A stretch of 30,987 nucleotides of DNA, taken from NCBI GenBank assembly GCA_934631985.1, contig CAKTYE010000026.1, forward strand, positions 1-30,987, read 5' to 3'. The stretch is from an uncultured Clostridia bacterium (GTDB taxonomy: Bacteria; Bacillota; Clostridia; Christensenellales; Aristaeellaceae). Numbering within the stretch: the first letter of the stretch is position 1; each line of letters begins with the position of its first letter. The position numbers and the translations under genes were made by a program. The notes beneath the pieces were generated by a model, which was not told the origin of the DNA, ran no database searches, and worked only from the letters and a program-made list of their open reading frames with translations. Shown here in pieces: positions 13,779-21,213 of the stretch.

Positions 13779-15128
13779 TTACTTGCCCACGCAGAAGCGC
13801 CCGAACACCTCGTCCAGCACGCGCTCCTCCACCTGATCGCCCGTGATCTCTCCCAGCGCCGCCATGGCCTGCCGAAGATCCACCGCCGCCAGCTCCAGGC
13901 CGCCCAGTTCGAGGGTCTGCGCCGCCTCCCGCAGTGCCTGCGCCGCACGCCGCGCCGCCTGCAAATGCCGCTGCTGCGTCAGGGGCAGCTGACTGCATGT
14001 CTCCGCAAAGGCCGCAAGGCGCTGCTTTAAGGGTGCAAGGCTGCGCGGAGCATGGGCCGAAAGCGCCAGCACCTCCGCTGCGGGCGCAAGCTGCTGCACC
14101 TGCGCCGCCGTCACACAGGCTGGCAGATCCTGCTTATTCAGCAGCACCAGCAGCGTTCCCGCATAGCTGCGGCGCAGCAGCACTTCATCCTCCGGGGTCA
14201 AGGGCTGACTTGCGTCCAGCGTCAGCAGCACCACGTCCGCTTCGGCCAGCGCCTTTTCCGCCCGTTCCATGCCGATCTGCTCCACCTGATCCCCGGCTTC
14301 ATGCAGGCCCGCCGTGTCAAAGAAGCGCACCGTCAGCCCCGCCAGCTGCACCTCCCCGGTGATCACGTCCCGCGTGGTGCCTGCCACCGACGTAACAATG
14401 GCCCGATCCTCGCCCAGCAGTGCGTTGAGCAGGGAGCTTTTGCCCACATTGGGCCGTCCGCACAGCGTGACCCGCAGACCGCTTTCCAGAATTCGCGCCG
14501 CCCGCTCGTTGCAGGCCCCTTCCAGCGTATCCGCCACCTGCAACAGCCCCTCCCGCAGGGTGGATGTGGCTTCCTCCTCGTCCACCTCCTCGGGATAATC
14601 CAAGCTAGCCTCGATGCCTGCCGCCAGCCCATACAGCCGATCCAGCGCCTGACGAATGAACGTGGACGCACCGCCCTCCAGCTGCCGCATGGCTGCCTGC
14701 GCCGCCTTTTCCCCCTGCGCCGAGATCAGCCCCATCACCGCCTCGGCTTCGGAGAGATCAATGCGCCCGTTCTCAAAGGCGCGGCGGGTAAATTCCCCCG
14801 GCTCTGCCGGACGTGCACCTGCTGCAAAGCACAGCTCCAGCGCCTTGCGGGCCACATACACGCCGCCGTGCAGCTGCAATTCTCCCACGTCCTCCCGGGT
14901 ATAGCTGCGTGGGGCGCACATCAGCACCGTCATGCACTCATCCACCCGTGTGCCGTCCGCCGTCACCAAATGCCCATAGGTCAGCAGGTGGCTGGTCAGC
15001 GGAAAGCCCTTTCCCGCAGGACGGAAAACCTTGCGCAATATGCGCTCCGTATCCGGGCCGCTCAGGCGCACAATGGCAATGCCCCCCTGCCCGGGCGCTG
15101 TCGCCAGCGCCGCAATGGTATCGTTCAT
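13779..15128 (-). CDS. mnmE: tRNA modification GTPase MnmE
   Basis: A 449-residue MnmE (TrmE) that, with MnmG, modifies the wobble uridine (cmnm5U) of certain tRNAs. The N-terminal folate-binding domain starts MNDTIAALATAPGQGGIAIV. The central helical domain is interrupted by a G domain with GRPNVGKSS (224-232), TTRD (251-254), DTAG (271-274) and NKQD (331-334). The C-terminus FCVGK carries the conserved cysteine. The start is the ATG at 15128 with AGGAG upstream; it overlaps the stop of the preceding phosphoesterase by 4 bp (ATGA), so they are translationally coupled. An inverted repeat GTGGGC/GCCCAC (13773-13778, 13785-13790) straddles the stop codon without a T-run. mnmG is not in the window. 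Confidence 0.97.
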   Translation of the reverse strand: MNDTIAALATAPGQGGIAIVRLSGPDTERILRKVFRPAGKGFPLTSHLLTYGHLVTADGTRVDECMTVLMCAPRSYTREDVGELQLHGGVYVARKALELCFAAGARPAEPGEFTRRAFENGRIDLSEAEAVMGLISAQGEKAAQAAMRQLEGGASTFIRQALDRLYGLAAGIEASLDYPEEVDEEEATSTLREGLLQVADTLEGACNERAARILESGLRVTLCGRPNVGKSSLLNALLGEDRAIVTSVAGTTRDVITGEVQLAGLTVRFFDTAGLHEAGDQVEQIGMERAEKALAEADVVLLTLDASQPLTPEDEVLLRRSYAGTLLVLLNKQDLPACVTAAQVQQLAPAAEVLALSAHAPRSLAPLKQRLAAFAETCSQLPLTQQRHLQAARRAAQALREAAQTLELGGLELAAVDLRQAMAALGEITGDQVEERVLDEVFGRFCVGK

Positions 15129-15973
15129 GCTTCTGCTCCTGTCTGCTTCCAATACTCCTCGCAGAAGAGGTCCCCATCCCAATGGGCCTCCTGCGCCGCC
15201 AGCTGAAAGGCCAGCGGGTCCGCCAGCGTTACGCCATGGGCTTTGCCCAGCGCAATGGCCTGGCGCACAAAAATCAGCGCGGCCTGATACGTTCCATGCT
15301 GCATGGTGTACAGCGCCGCCCGACACATCTCTGGGGCCGCTTCCGCCGCACCGCCGCGCACATAGGCCCGCCGCACCTCGTTCAGGTCATAGTCCGCCAA
15401 ATAGCGCGTGACCTTCGTTGCTCCCCGATTTCGCTCAATGACCGCAAAGGGCGCCCGTCCGCCCACGCCGTCCTCCAAAAGGCCCAGACTGCCGGGGTTG
15501 ACCGCCTGCCTGCCATGGGCCGTCACCTGCCACGGCGCATGATTATGTCCGCTGAAGTACCAGTGTACACCTTCCGGGAGCTGCGCCAGCAGGTCCGGCA
15601 CCTCAGACGCTTCCAGCAGCTTATTGGGATCCTCGGGCGTACCGTGGGCAAACAGCATGTCCTCCAGGGTGTAAGTGCGGGGCCACGTCAGCGGCAGCCC
15701 CGACAATTGCGCCCGCGTCCAGTGCAGCAGCGTCCAGTTGTATCCTGCAAATTCCGGCTCCAGCGCATGGGGCAGGCGTTCCTCATGGTTGCCTGCCAGC
15801 AGCACCGCCCCCTGCGCCATCAGCCGTTCCGTCACCTGACGCGGGCAGGGGCCGAAACCCGTATGATCCCCGGTGGAAATGATACGCTCCACCCCCTGCG
15901 CCGCCGGGTGGCGAAGCACCGCCTCCAGCGCGGGAAGGTTTCCGTGAATATCCGTCAGCAGTAAAATTCGCAA
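15125..15973 (-). CDS. Metallophosphoesterase (YfcE/MJ0936-like)
   Basis: A 282-residue cytoplasmic calcineurin-like phosphoesterase with the two-metal site motifs in order: TDIHGN (7-12), STGDHTGFGP (about 33-42), LAGNHEE (about 59-65), FAHGTPEDPN (about 108-117) and FSGHNHAPW (about 140-148), then NPGSLG. The C-terminal 80 residues are helical and not recognised. The initiation codon appears to be TTG at 15971-15973, with GAGAGG 9 bp upstream and the reading MRILLLTDIHGN as expected for this fold. It lies between recO and mnmE and is coupled to mnmE. The substrate is unknown. Confidence 0.9.
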   Translation of the reverse strand: MRILLLTDIHGNLPALEAVLRHPAAQGVERIISTGDHTGFGPCPRQVTERLMAQGAVLLAGNHEERLPHALEPEFAGYNWTLLHWTRAQLSGLPLTWPRTYTLEDMLFAHGTPEDPNKLLEASEVPDLLAQLPEGVHWYFSGHNHAPWQVTAHGRQAVNPGSLGLLEDGVGGRAPFAVIERNRGATKVTRYLADYDLNEVRRAYVRGGAAEAAPEMCRAALYTMQHGTYQAALIFVRQAIALGKAHGVTLADPLAFQLAAQEAHWDGDLFCEEYWKQTGAEA

Positions 15974-16046
15974 GGCGTTGTTCCTCTCTGAAAATCATGT
16001 GCAGGCAGCAGCGGACGATGGCCTTCAGCGCCGCCTGCGCTCCCGT

Positions 16047-16772
16047 TTATTTCGGCAGCATGGACGCGCTGCGCAAGGGGCGGTCCAGCCGCCGCTCCAC
16101 ATAGTCCCGCAGCAGCGGATAGGGAGCCTGAGCCTCCTCCGTGTCCACCCAGGAGGCGCTTCCCACCTGTAAGGCATGGCGCATCCAGCGGGTCTGCTCC
16201 GGCGACAGGGCCGCCATGCCCTTGCGGAAGCAATCCGGGCAACACACACCGCCCTCCATTGGGTCAAAGAAAAGCGCCGTGTCTTCCTTCACACTTTTGC
16301 CGCAGTGGACGCAGTGATGCAGCCGCGGCTGATAGCCTGCCGTAGCCGCATAGTGCAAAAGGAACCCGGACAGCAACGGCTTCCACGGCTGATCAGTAAA
16401 CGTCAGGCGGCTGAGGGTGTGCAGCAGCAGCATGAAAAGCTCCTGACAGGGCGCACCCGGCTGGGATGCAGCCTCCGCCAAATTCAGCAGATACACGCCC
16501 ACGGACAGCCGATCAAAATCGCTGCGCAGCGGGTAGAACGTCTCCAACAGGTTCGCCGACACCAGCGTCGCCCGATCCTGCTTGAAATACAGCTGAAAAT
16601 CCCCCAGCGCAAACAGCTCGCTGGCATTCAGCAGCGGGGATTTGGGCCGCCTGCATCCACGCGCAAGCACCTCTAACTTGCCCCGCGTCGGGCTGAGCAG
16701 CGTCAGCATGCGGTCATTGTCCTTGTAATTGGCATAGCGCAGCACAATGGCTGTGTTTTCGGTCTGCTGCAT
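16047..16772 (-). CDS. recO: DNA repair protein RecO
   Basis: A 241-residue RecO, which helps RecR load RecA on SSB-coated single-stranded DNA. The N-terminal OB fold (about 1-80) includes TAIVLRYANYKDND and LEVLARGCRRPKS. The helical middle is followed by a zinc finger with CVHC (154-157) and CPDC (178-181). The length is normal. GGGAGG precedes the ATG. It starts 60 bp after the antiporter stop with no terminator visible between, and runs on to the phosphoesterase and mnmE, so these genes may be cotranscribed. Each product is a housekeeping protein, so an additional recO promoter is possible but none was convincing. Confidence 0.95.
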   Translation of the reverse strand: MQQTENTAIVLRYANYKDNDRMLTLLSPTRGKLEVLARGCRRPKSPLLNASELFALGDFQLYFKQDRATLVSANLLETFYPLRSDFDRLSVGVYLLNLAEAASQPGAPCQELFMLLLHTLSRLTFTDQPWKPLLSGFLLHYAATAGYQPRLHHCVHCGKSVKEDTALFFDPMEGGVCCPDCFRKGMAALSPEQTRWMRHALQVGSASWVDTEEAQAPYPLLRDYVERRLDRPLRSASMLPK

Positions 16773-16832
16773 GACGCAAGCCTCCCTTCACCCTCCCAGC
16801 ATAGCGCAATCGACGCAAGAATGCAAGCGCCG

Positions 16833-17822
16833 TCACGCCTGCGCCAGCAGCCGGCGATAGCTTTTATCCATGCAGATCGCGCCCAGGGGCGCGGTCAGCA
16901 GAATGCCCAGCACCGCAGGCAACCCCGCCGCCATTGTATACCGAATATCCACCGCCGCGCCCAGCAGCCCGAACAGCAGCACCTCGGCCCCCAGCCAGAC
17001 CTTGCCCAGCTTGGCCGACAAATGCGCCGTGGTTTCCGCAGGACATTTGATACGGCAGACGCAGGCCATACTCATCACCGCCAGCAGCCCCGACAGCGCA
17101 ATGCCGCTCTGCTTGCACAGGCTCTCTGCCGCCATCATCAAAAACGCCGTGCTGAGGAAAATCAGAAGCTTGATGCTGCTGCGCATGGGCCGACGCCGCC
17201 AAAGCAGCGCCAGCAGCAGGCCCGTAAGGCAACCCAGCGCCACGCCCAGCAGCATGGACACGGGGATATTCACAAAATCCAGCCACTGCGCCTGTCCGCC
17301 CCGCGCCATGCCCAAGAAGGTAGTAAACAGCACAATGACAAAAATATCATCGCAGGAAGCGCCTGCCATGATGAGCTGCGGTACGCCCTGCTTCGTGCCA
17401 TAGCCTGTCTCCATCAAATGCAGCATGCGCGGCACCACCACGGCGGGAGACACGGCGCTGAGTACTGCCCCCAGCAGCGACGCTTCGATCAGGCTCACAT
17501 CCAGCAGCCGCGGCGCAAGCAGACAGTAGCCCAGCAGCTCGCAGGCTGCGGGCAGGCAGGACATCAGCAGCGCCGGGCGACCCACCTTGCGCAAATCTCC
17601 TATGTTCAACGAAAGCCCCGCGCGCAGCAGAATGACGATCAATGCCATTTGCCACAGCTCCGCTGAGACTCCCAGCAGCGGCGCATCCAGCACATTGACC
17701 GCACAGGGCCCCAGCAGGACGCCCGCCAGCAGCATGCCCAAAATACGCGGCAGCTTCAGCCTTTCAAAGACGGCAGCCAATCCCAGTCCCACCAGAAACA
17801 ACAGTGCCAAGGATGTCAACAT
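16833..17822 (-). CDS. Cation/proton antiporter, fluoride-riboswitch controlled, probably shortened
   Basis: A 329-residue CPA-type membrane antiporter. Hallmarks are the N-terminal LPRILGMLLAGVLLGP, the SAVSPAVVVPRM block (122-133) and the double aspartate in GASCDDIFVIVLF (D158, D159), typical of electrogenic CPA2-like exchangers. As I recall the family, a segment with KTK, KERLFC and PKATVQAAIG lies between the AAGLPAVL and ILLTAPLGA blocks; here they are fused at about residues 303-310, suggesting loss of some 60 residues and about two helices. The frame stays open. GGGAGG precedes the ATG at 17822. The leader is a fluoride riboswitch, so expression should rise with fluoride. Whether the shortened protein works is uncertain. 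Confidence 0.88.
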   Translation of the reverse strand: MLTSLALLFLVGLGLAAVFERLKLPRILGMLLAGVLLGPCAVNVLDAPLLGVSAELWQMALIVILLRAGLSLNIGDLRKVGRPALLMSCLPAACELLGYCLLAPRLLDVSLIEASLLGAVLSAVSPAVVVPRMLHLMETGYGTKQGVPQLIMAGASCDDIFVIVLFTTFLGMARGGQAQWLDFVNIPVSMLLGVALGCLTGLLLALLWRRRPMRSSIKLLIFLSTAFLMMAAESLCKQSGIALSGLLAVMSMACVCRIKCPAETTAHLSAKLGKVWLGAEVLLFGLLGAAVDIRYTMAAGLPAVLGILLTAPLGAICMDKSYRRLLAQA

Positions 17823-17843
17823 GTTTTTTCCTCCCATAGACGC

Positions 17844-17887
17844 AGAAAAGCTGACGCCTTCTGCCTTTTTCGCAGAAGTCATCAGCT
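17844..17887 (-). terminator. Riboswitch-controlled terminator of the antiporter leader
   Basis: Minus strand: AGCTGA-TGA-CTTCTGC (17872-17887) pairs with GCAGAAG-GCG-TCAGCT (17849-17864), 13 bp with a 3-nt internal loop, followed by TTT. The first arm is the 3' part of the fluoride aptamer, so the folded aptamer should block termination. Confidence 0.75.
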
Positions 17888-17933
17888 TGCAATCAAGCGG
17901 TTCTGGCTGTCGCCATGGGAGAACTTCATCCCC
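17872..17933 (-). promoter_or_regulatory. Fluoride (crcB motif) riboswitch
   Basis: The minus-strand leader reads GGGGATGAAGTTCTCCC, then AACCGC, then GCTGATGACTTCTGC, matching the fluoride riboswitch consensus (GATG, AACCGC, GCTGATGxCxTCT) in order, spacing and total length of 62 nt. This class binds F- through Mg2+ ions and usually turns on fluoride channels or antiporters. Confidence 0.92.
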
Positions 17934-17941
17934 TTGTGCTG

Positions 17942-17970
17942 ATTATACGCCCCTTGCCCGCCAAAAGCAA
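17942..17970 (-). promoter_or_regulatory. Sigma-A promoter of the fluoride-riboswitch antiporter
   Basis: Minus strand: TTGCTT (17965-17970), 17 bp, TATAAT (17942-17947). The start near 17935 coincides with the aptamer's 5' end. Confidence 0.8.
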
Positions 17971-17973
17971 GCC

Positions 17974-18002
17974 TTGCCCGCGCCGCGTCCCTGTGCTATA
18001 CT
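17974..18002 (+). promoter_or_regulatory. Promoter of the RNA methyltransferase gene
   Basis: TTGCCC (17974-17979), 17-bp spacer, TATACT (17997-18002) with extended -10 TG. It is back to back with the antiporter promoter; the two -35 elements are 3 bp apart. Confidence 0.65.
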
Positions 18003-18033
18003 CATGCAGAACACACGCAAGGAGGCTTCTCCC

Positions 18034-18936
18034 ATGGCATCCATTCCTGCATTTTTGCTTGACGCGCTGACCGCCCAATATGGCGAAGCACGCACGGCGG
18101 AGATTCTGCGCGGCTACGCCTGTCGCCGTCCCGTGACCCTTCGGGTCAATACGCTTAAAGCCACCCCGGCGCAGGTGCTGGCGCAGCTTACACAGGCTGG
18201 TCTGTCTGTCGCTCCCGTGGCGTGGAGTGCCGAGGCCTTTGTGCTGCCCGCCGGATCGGAGCATGTGCTGGAGGCGCTGCCCCTGTATGAGCGGGGTGAA
18301 ATCTATCTGCAAAGCCTTTCCTCCATGCTGCCCCCGCTGTTTGTGCAGCCCCAGCCGGGCGAAAATCTGCTGGACATGGCGGCTGCACCCGGCGGCAAAA
18401 CAACGCAGATGGCGGCGCTTTCCGGCGGCAAGGCCATGATCACCGCCTGTGAGAAGAACGCCATCCGCGCGGATCGGCTTCGCTTCAACCTGAACCGTCA
18501 GGGAGCCAGCCGTGTTTCCATTATGGTGCAGGACGCGCGCAAGCTGGACGACTTTTTCTCTTTTGACAAGATCCTGCTGGATGCGCCGTGCAGCGGCAGC
18601 GGCACGCTGTATGTGGAGGATGGCGAGCTGAAAAGCAAGTTTTCGAAGGAGCTTGTGGACAATTCCGCACGGCTTCAGGGCGAGCTGCTGTGCAAGGCGC
18701 TGAAGCTGCTGCGTCCCGGGCATGAGATGGTCTATTCCACCTGTTCCATTCTGCGCAAAGAAAATGAAGACGTTGTCTCCGCCGCGCTTCGCCGCGGCGG
18801 TGTGGAGCTGGTACCGCTGACGCCCTTCGAGGGCCTGCCCCTGCTGCCTGCCGCGCTGGACGGCGTGCTGTGTGTTGCGCCGAACGAGCTGTATGAGGGC
18901 TTCTTTGTCGCCAAGCTGCGAAAAGCGAAGAAGTGA
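18034..18936 (+). CDS. RsmB/NOP2-family RNA (cytosine-C5) methyltransferase
   Basis: A 300-residue SAM-dependent methyltransferase of the NOL1/NOP2/Sun family that makes 5-methylcytosine in rRNA or tRNA. The substrate-side start is RRPVTLRVNTLKATP (about 31-45). The SAM site is LDMAAAPGGKTTQMAAL (about 113-129), motif IV is LLDAPCSGSGTL (about 182-193), and YSTCSI (about 236-241) carries the catalytic cysteine. Both cysteines needed for m5C chemistry are present. The protein ends at the catalytic domain, without the extra C-terminal RNA-binding domain of RsmF-type enzymes. AAGGAGG lies 8 bp upstream of the ATG. The exact target base is not determined. Confidence 0.95.
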   Translation: MASIPAFLLDALTAQYGEARTAEILRGYACRRPVTLRVNTLKATPAQVLAQLTQAGLSVAPVAWSAEAFVLPAGSEHVLEALPLYERGEIYLQSLSSMLPPLFVQPQPGENLLDMAAAPGGKTTQMAALSGGKAMITACEKNAIRADRLRFNLNRQGASRVSIMVQDARKLDDFFSFDKILLDAPCSGSGTLYVEDGELKSKFSKELVDNSARLQGELLCKALKLLRPGHEMVYSTCSILRKENEDVVSAALRRGGVELVPLTPFEGLPLLPAALDGVLCVAPNELYEGFFVAKLRKAKK

Positions 18937-18942
18937 CCTGCT

Positions 18943-18995
18943 GCATCCCCTGGAAAAACGGATTGCGCCGTTCCCCGGGGGATGCTTTGTTTTTA
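18943..18995 (+). terminator. Terminator of the methyltransferase gene
   Basis: GCATCCCC (18943-18950) pairs with GGGGATGC (18978-18985), with an inner GGAA/TTCC pair, followed by TTTGTTTTT. Confidence 0.8.
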
Positions 18996-19009
18996 TGCTG
19001 TTTTTTCTC

Positions 19010-19038
19010 TTGATCACCTTCCCGCCCCGCTAGATAAT
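19010..19038 (+). promoter_or_regulatory. Promoter of the MATE exporter gene
   Basis: TTGATC (19010-19015), 17-bp spacer, GATAAT (19033-19038). An in-frame ATG at 19037 overlaps the -10, which argues against that ATG as the start. Confidence 0.6.
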
Positions 19039-19072
19039 GGAAAGGTATTTTGTGCAAAGGAGGGAACATGCC

Positions 19073-20425
19073 GTGGAAAAGGACCTGACCCATGGAAGCG
19101 TGTTCCACAATGTTGTAACATTCTCCCTGCCCTATCTGCTGTCTTTCTTTTTGCAGACGCTTTATGGCATGGCGGATCTGTTTATCGTTGGGCAATATGA
19201 TGGCGTTGCCAGCACCACGGCGGTCTCTGTCGGCAGTCAGGTGATGCACATGCTCACTGTGATGCTGGTGGGCCTTGCCATGGGTACCACGGTGACCATT
19301 GGGCAGGCAGTGGGCGCGAAGCAGCGCAAGCGCATTTCCCAGTGCATCGGCAACACGGTGACGCTGTTTATGCTGCTGTCCGTGGCGCTTACGGCAGTGC
19401 TGCTGCTCTGCGTTCAGCCCATTGTGCGCGTGATGTCCACCCCTGCCGAGGCTGTTTCTGGCACGGCGGCGTACCTGACGGTATGCTTCATCGGCATTCC
19501 GTGCATCACGGCGTACAATATCATTGCGTCCATTTTCCGCGGGCTGGGGGACAGCAAAAGCCCCATGTATTTCATTGCCGTGGCCTGCGCAGCAAACATC
19601 GCGCTGGACTATCTCTTTATGGGCGTTTTCCATTTAGGCCCCGTGGGTGCGGCGCTGGGCACAACGCTGTCTCAGGCGCTGAGCGTTGTTGTTTCGCTGA
19701 TTGCCATTCTGCGGCGCAAGGCTGTGACGGTCTCCAAGGACGATTTCCGTCCGCGCCGGGACATTTTACGCAGCATTCTGCGCATTGGCCTTCCCATCAC
19801 CTTGCAGGATGGGCTGATCCAGGTGGCGTTCATCATCATCACCATTATCGCCAACCAGCGCGGTCTGACGGACGCTGCCGCCGTAGGCATTGTGGAAAAG
19901 ATCATCAGCTTTCTGTTTCTGGTTCCCTCGTCCATGCTTTCCACCGTTTCTGCACTGGGTGCGCAGAACATTGGCGCTGGCAAGCCGAAGCGGGCCATGG
20001 ACACGCTCAAATATGCCATTTTGCTGGCAGCAGGCTTTGGCCTGATCATTGCTGTGCTGATGCAGAGCATTGCGGAGCATGTGGTGGCGCTGTTCACCAC
20101 AGACACGGCAGTTGCCGCTGCCGGGGGAGCGTATCTGCGCGGGTACATCTGGGATTGTCTTTTTGCGGGCATTCATTTCAGCTTCAGCGGATACTTCTGC
20201 GCCTGCGGCAAGTCGGTATTGTCTTTCCTGCACAACATCATTGCGATCGTGCTGGTGCGTGTTCCCGGGGTTTACCTGACCTCCCGGATGTTCCCGGAGA
20301 CGCTGTTCCCCATGGGACTTGCAACGGCAGCGGGGTCGCTGTTATCGGTGATGATCTGTGTTGCAGCGTTCTGTGTTTTGCAAAAGAAGGCGGTGTCCAG
20401 GGATAAGGGCATGGCAAAGATATAA
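19073..20425 (+). CDS. MATE family efflux transporter
   Basis: A 450-residue multidrug and toxin extrusion antiporter with about 12 membrane helices. Typical elements are the N-terminal FSLPYLLSFFLQTLYGMADL, IVGQYDGVASTTAVSVGSQV, the loop SIFRGLGDSKSPM and, in the second half, ILRIGLPITLQDG and ALGAQNIGAGKPKRAMD. The two halves are related, as in the family. The start is the GTG at 19073 because AAGGAGGG lies 8 bp upstream; the upstream ATG has no site and overlaps the promoter. It is a single gene. The substrate (drug, metabolite or Na+/H+ coupling) cannot be read from the sequence. Confidence 0.94.
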   Translation: MEKDLTHGSVFHNVVTFSLPYLLSFFLQTLYGMADLFIVGQYDGVASTTAVSVGSQVMHMLTVMLVGLAMGTTVTIGQAVGAKQRKRISQCIGNTVTLFMLLSVALTAVLLLCVQPIVRVMSTPAEAVSGTAAYLTVCFIGIPCITAYNIIASIFRGLGDSKSPMYFIAVACAANIALDYLFMGVFHLGPVGAALGTTLSQALSVVVSLIAILRRKAVTVSKDDFRPRRDILRSILRIGLPITLQDGLIQVAFIIITIIANQRGLTDAAAVGIVEKIISFLFLVPSSMLSTVSALGAQNIGAGKPKRAMDTLKYAILLAAGFGLIIAVLMQSIAEHVVALFTTDTAVAAAGGAYLRGYIWDCLFAGIHFSFSGYFCACGKSVLSFLHNIIAIVLVRVPGVYLTSRMFPETLFPMGLATAAGSLLSVMICVAAFCVLQKKAVSRDKGMAKI

Positions 20426-20513
20426 CATACGGTGCTTGCTTTTTACGGCACATCATTGTGCAGCAGGGATGCAATGGCGCTATATCCCGCGCCAGCGTGA
20501 GACTTTTCTCTTG

Positions 20514-20533
20514 CCTCCTTCCGCAGAAGGAGG
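20514..20533. repeat. Hairpin CCTCCTT/AAGGAGG
   Basis: A 7-bp stem with a 6-nt loop, followed by TG. It resembles the CCTCCCCT/AGGGGAGG hairpin of the dispersed repeat and may be a diverged relative. Confidence 0.5.
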
Positions 20534-20551
20534 TGAACCGCTCAGCCCAGG

Positions 20552-20582
20552 CTGCCTATTCAATCTTTGATTGAATAGGCAG
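20552..20582. repeat. Perfect 13-bp hairpin
   Basis: Arms at 20552-20564 and 20570-20582 (CTGCCTATTCAAT), 5-nt loop. There is no T-run, so it is not a typical terminator. Confidence 0.75.
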
Positions 20583-20597
20583 GTCACTAAAGGCGAC

Positions 20598-20623
20598 TTT
20601 GCTATTCCGTTCGGAATAGCAAA
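20598..20623. repeat. Perfect 11-bp hairpin with tetraloop
   Basis: TTTGCTATTCC-GTTC-GGAATAGCAAA. It follows the previous hairpin by 15 bp. Confidence 0.75.
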
Positions 20624-20747
20624 CCGTTGAGGCGAGTGGTGGAAGATATTCTCACCCGTTGAGGTATCGGATAGTTTATAAAGTCACGGTCACTTGCATA
20701 GTCCCGGCGGCACACCTCCGCGCTGGTTTTCCAGCTAGAGAGCATTT

Positions 20748-20767
20748 CGTCCGTCTGCGGACGGACG
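20748..20767. repeat. Perfect 8-bp hairpin
   Basis: CGTCCGTC-TGCG-GACGGACG, 1 bp before the next stem-loop. Confidence 0.7.
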
Positions 20768-20768
20768 A

Positions 20769-20794
20769 CCTACTTTGCACTCGGGCAAAGTAGG
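20769..20794. repeat. Perfect 10-bp hairpin
   Basis: CCTACTTTGC, 6-nt loop, GCAAAGTAGG. Confidence 0.75.
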
Positions 20795-20803
20795 CAAAGC
20801 CGC

Positions 20804-20848
20804 CCGGGGGCCAGCCAAATTTTCCATGCAGCTAAGGCTGGCCCCCGG
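20804..20848. repeat. Perfect 13-bp stem with 19-nt loop
   Basis: CCGGGGGCCAGCC at 20804-20816 pairs with its complement at 20836-20848. It is the third of three adjacent stems spanning 20748-20848. Confidence 0.75.
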
Positions 20849-21051
20849 ACCCCATGATGCCCCCAGCCATCGCCTGGATCGGAGCCTTCCCAGGGGGACA
20901 CAACCAGGCATTTCTTCAGTTTCGCTCCATGGCATTCCGTCGGCTGACCGTATACAGCCGCCGGAACGCCTTGTCGCTTAGGGCTGGCGCAAGCATCGGG
21001 AAGCTACCTGTACTGAAAAAGTCATCCAGCAGCAGGGATGCCCGCCCCAAA

Positions 21052-21097
21052 GGCCTCCCCTGAAAGGGGAGGTGGCCCGAAGGGCCGGAGAGGTTCC
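21052..21097 (-). repeat. Dispersed double-hairpin repeat, copy B
   Basis: It is an inverted copy of the unit at 1946-1994. Read on the minus strand: GGAACCTCTCC, GGCCC-TTC-GGGCC, then CCTCCCCT-TTC-AGGGGAGG. The first stem differs from copy A by a paired change (T-A versus G-C), so pairing is kept. Confidence 0.75.
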
Positions 21098-21139
21098 GTC
21101 CCTCCAAGCGTCTCCCGCACGCACCCCCAGCACTTCCTT

Positions 21140-21186
21140 ACAAAAACAGAGCGCAGCCATCAGCCCCAAGCCAACCGCCGCGCTCT
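21140..21186 (-). terminator. Terminator of the glg operon
   Basis: AGAGCGC (21148-21154) pairs with GCGCTCT (21180-21186). On the minus strand the hairpin is followed by GTTTTTGT. It ends 27 bp after the glgA stop. Confidence 0.75.
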
Positions 21187-21213
21187 ATTTTATTATCTAA
21201 AATTTCCCCTTCG

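Larger units (their letters stand above)
20426..21139. other. Gene-free, hairpin-rich intergenic region
   Basis: About 710 bp with no credible gene. Short open frames here run through the inverted repeats and lack ribosome binding sites. It contains at least six perfect stem-loops, one dispersed repeat copy, and a 13-bp direct repeat (GCAGCAGGGATGC) at 20460-20472 and 21029-21041 that brackets most of the cluster. The part from about 20850 to 21028 shows no clear structure. Confidence 0.7.

Noticed and set aside
19037..19072. The ATG at 19037 as start of the MATE gene
   Set aside because: It overlaps the predicted -10 element and has no ribosome binding site; the GTG at 19073 has AAGGAGGG 8 bp upstream.
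20735..20981. Short open frames on both strands within the hairpin cluster
   Set aside because: They run through perfect inverted repeats, lack ribosome binding sites and read as repeat sequence.
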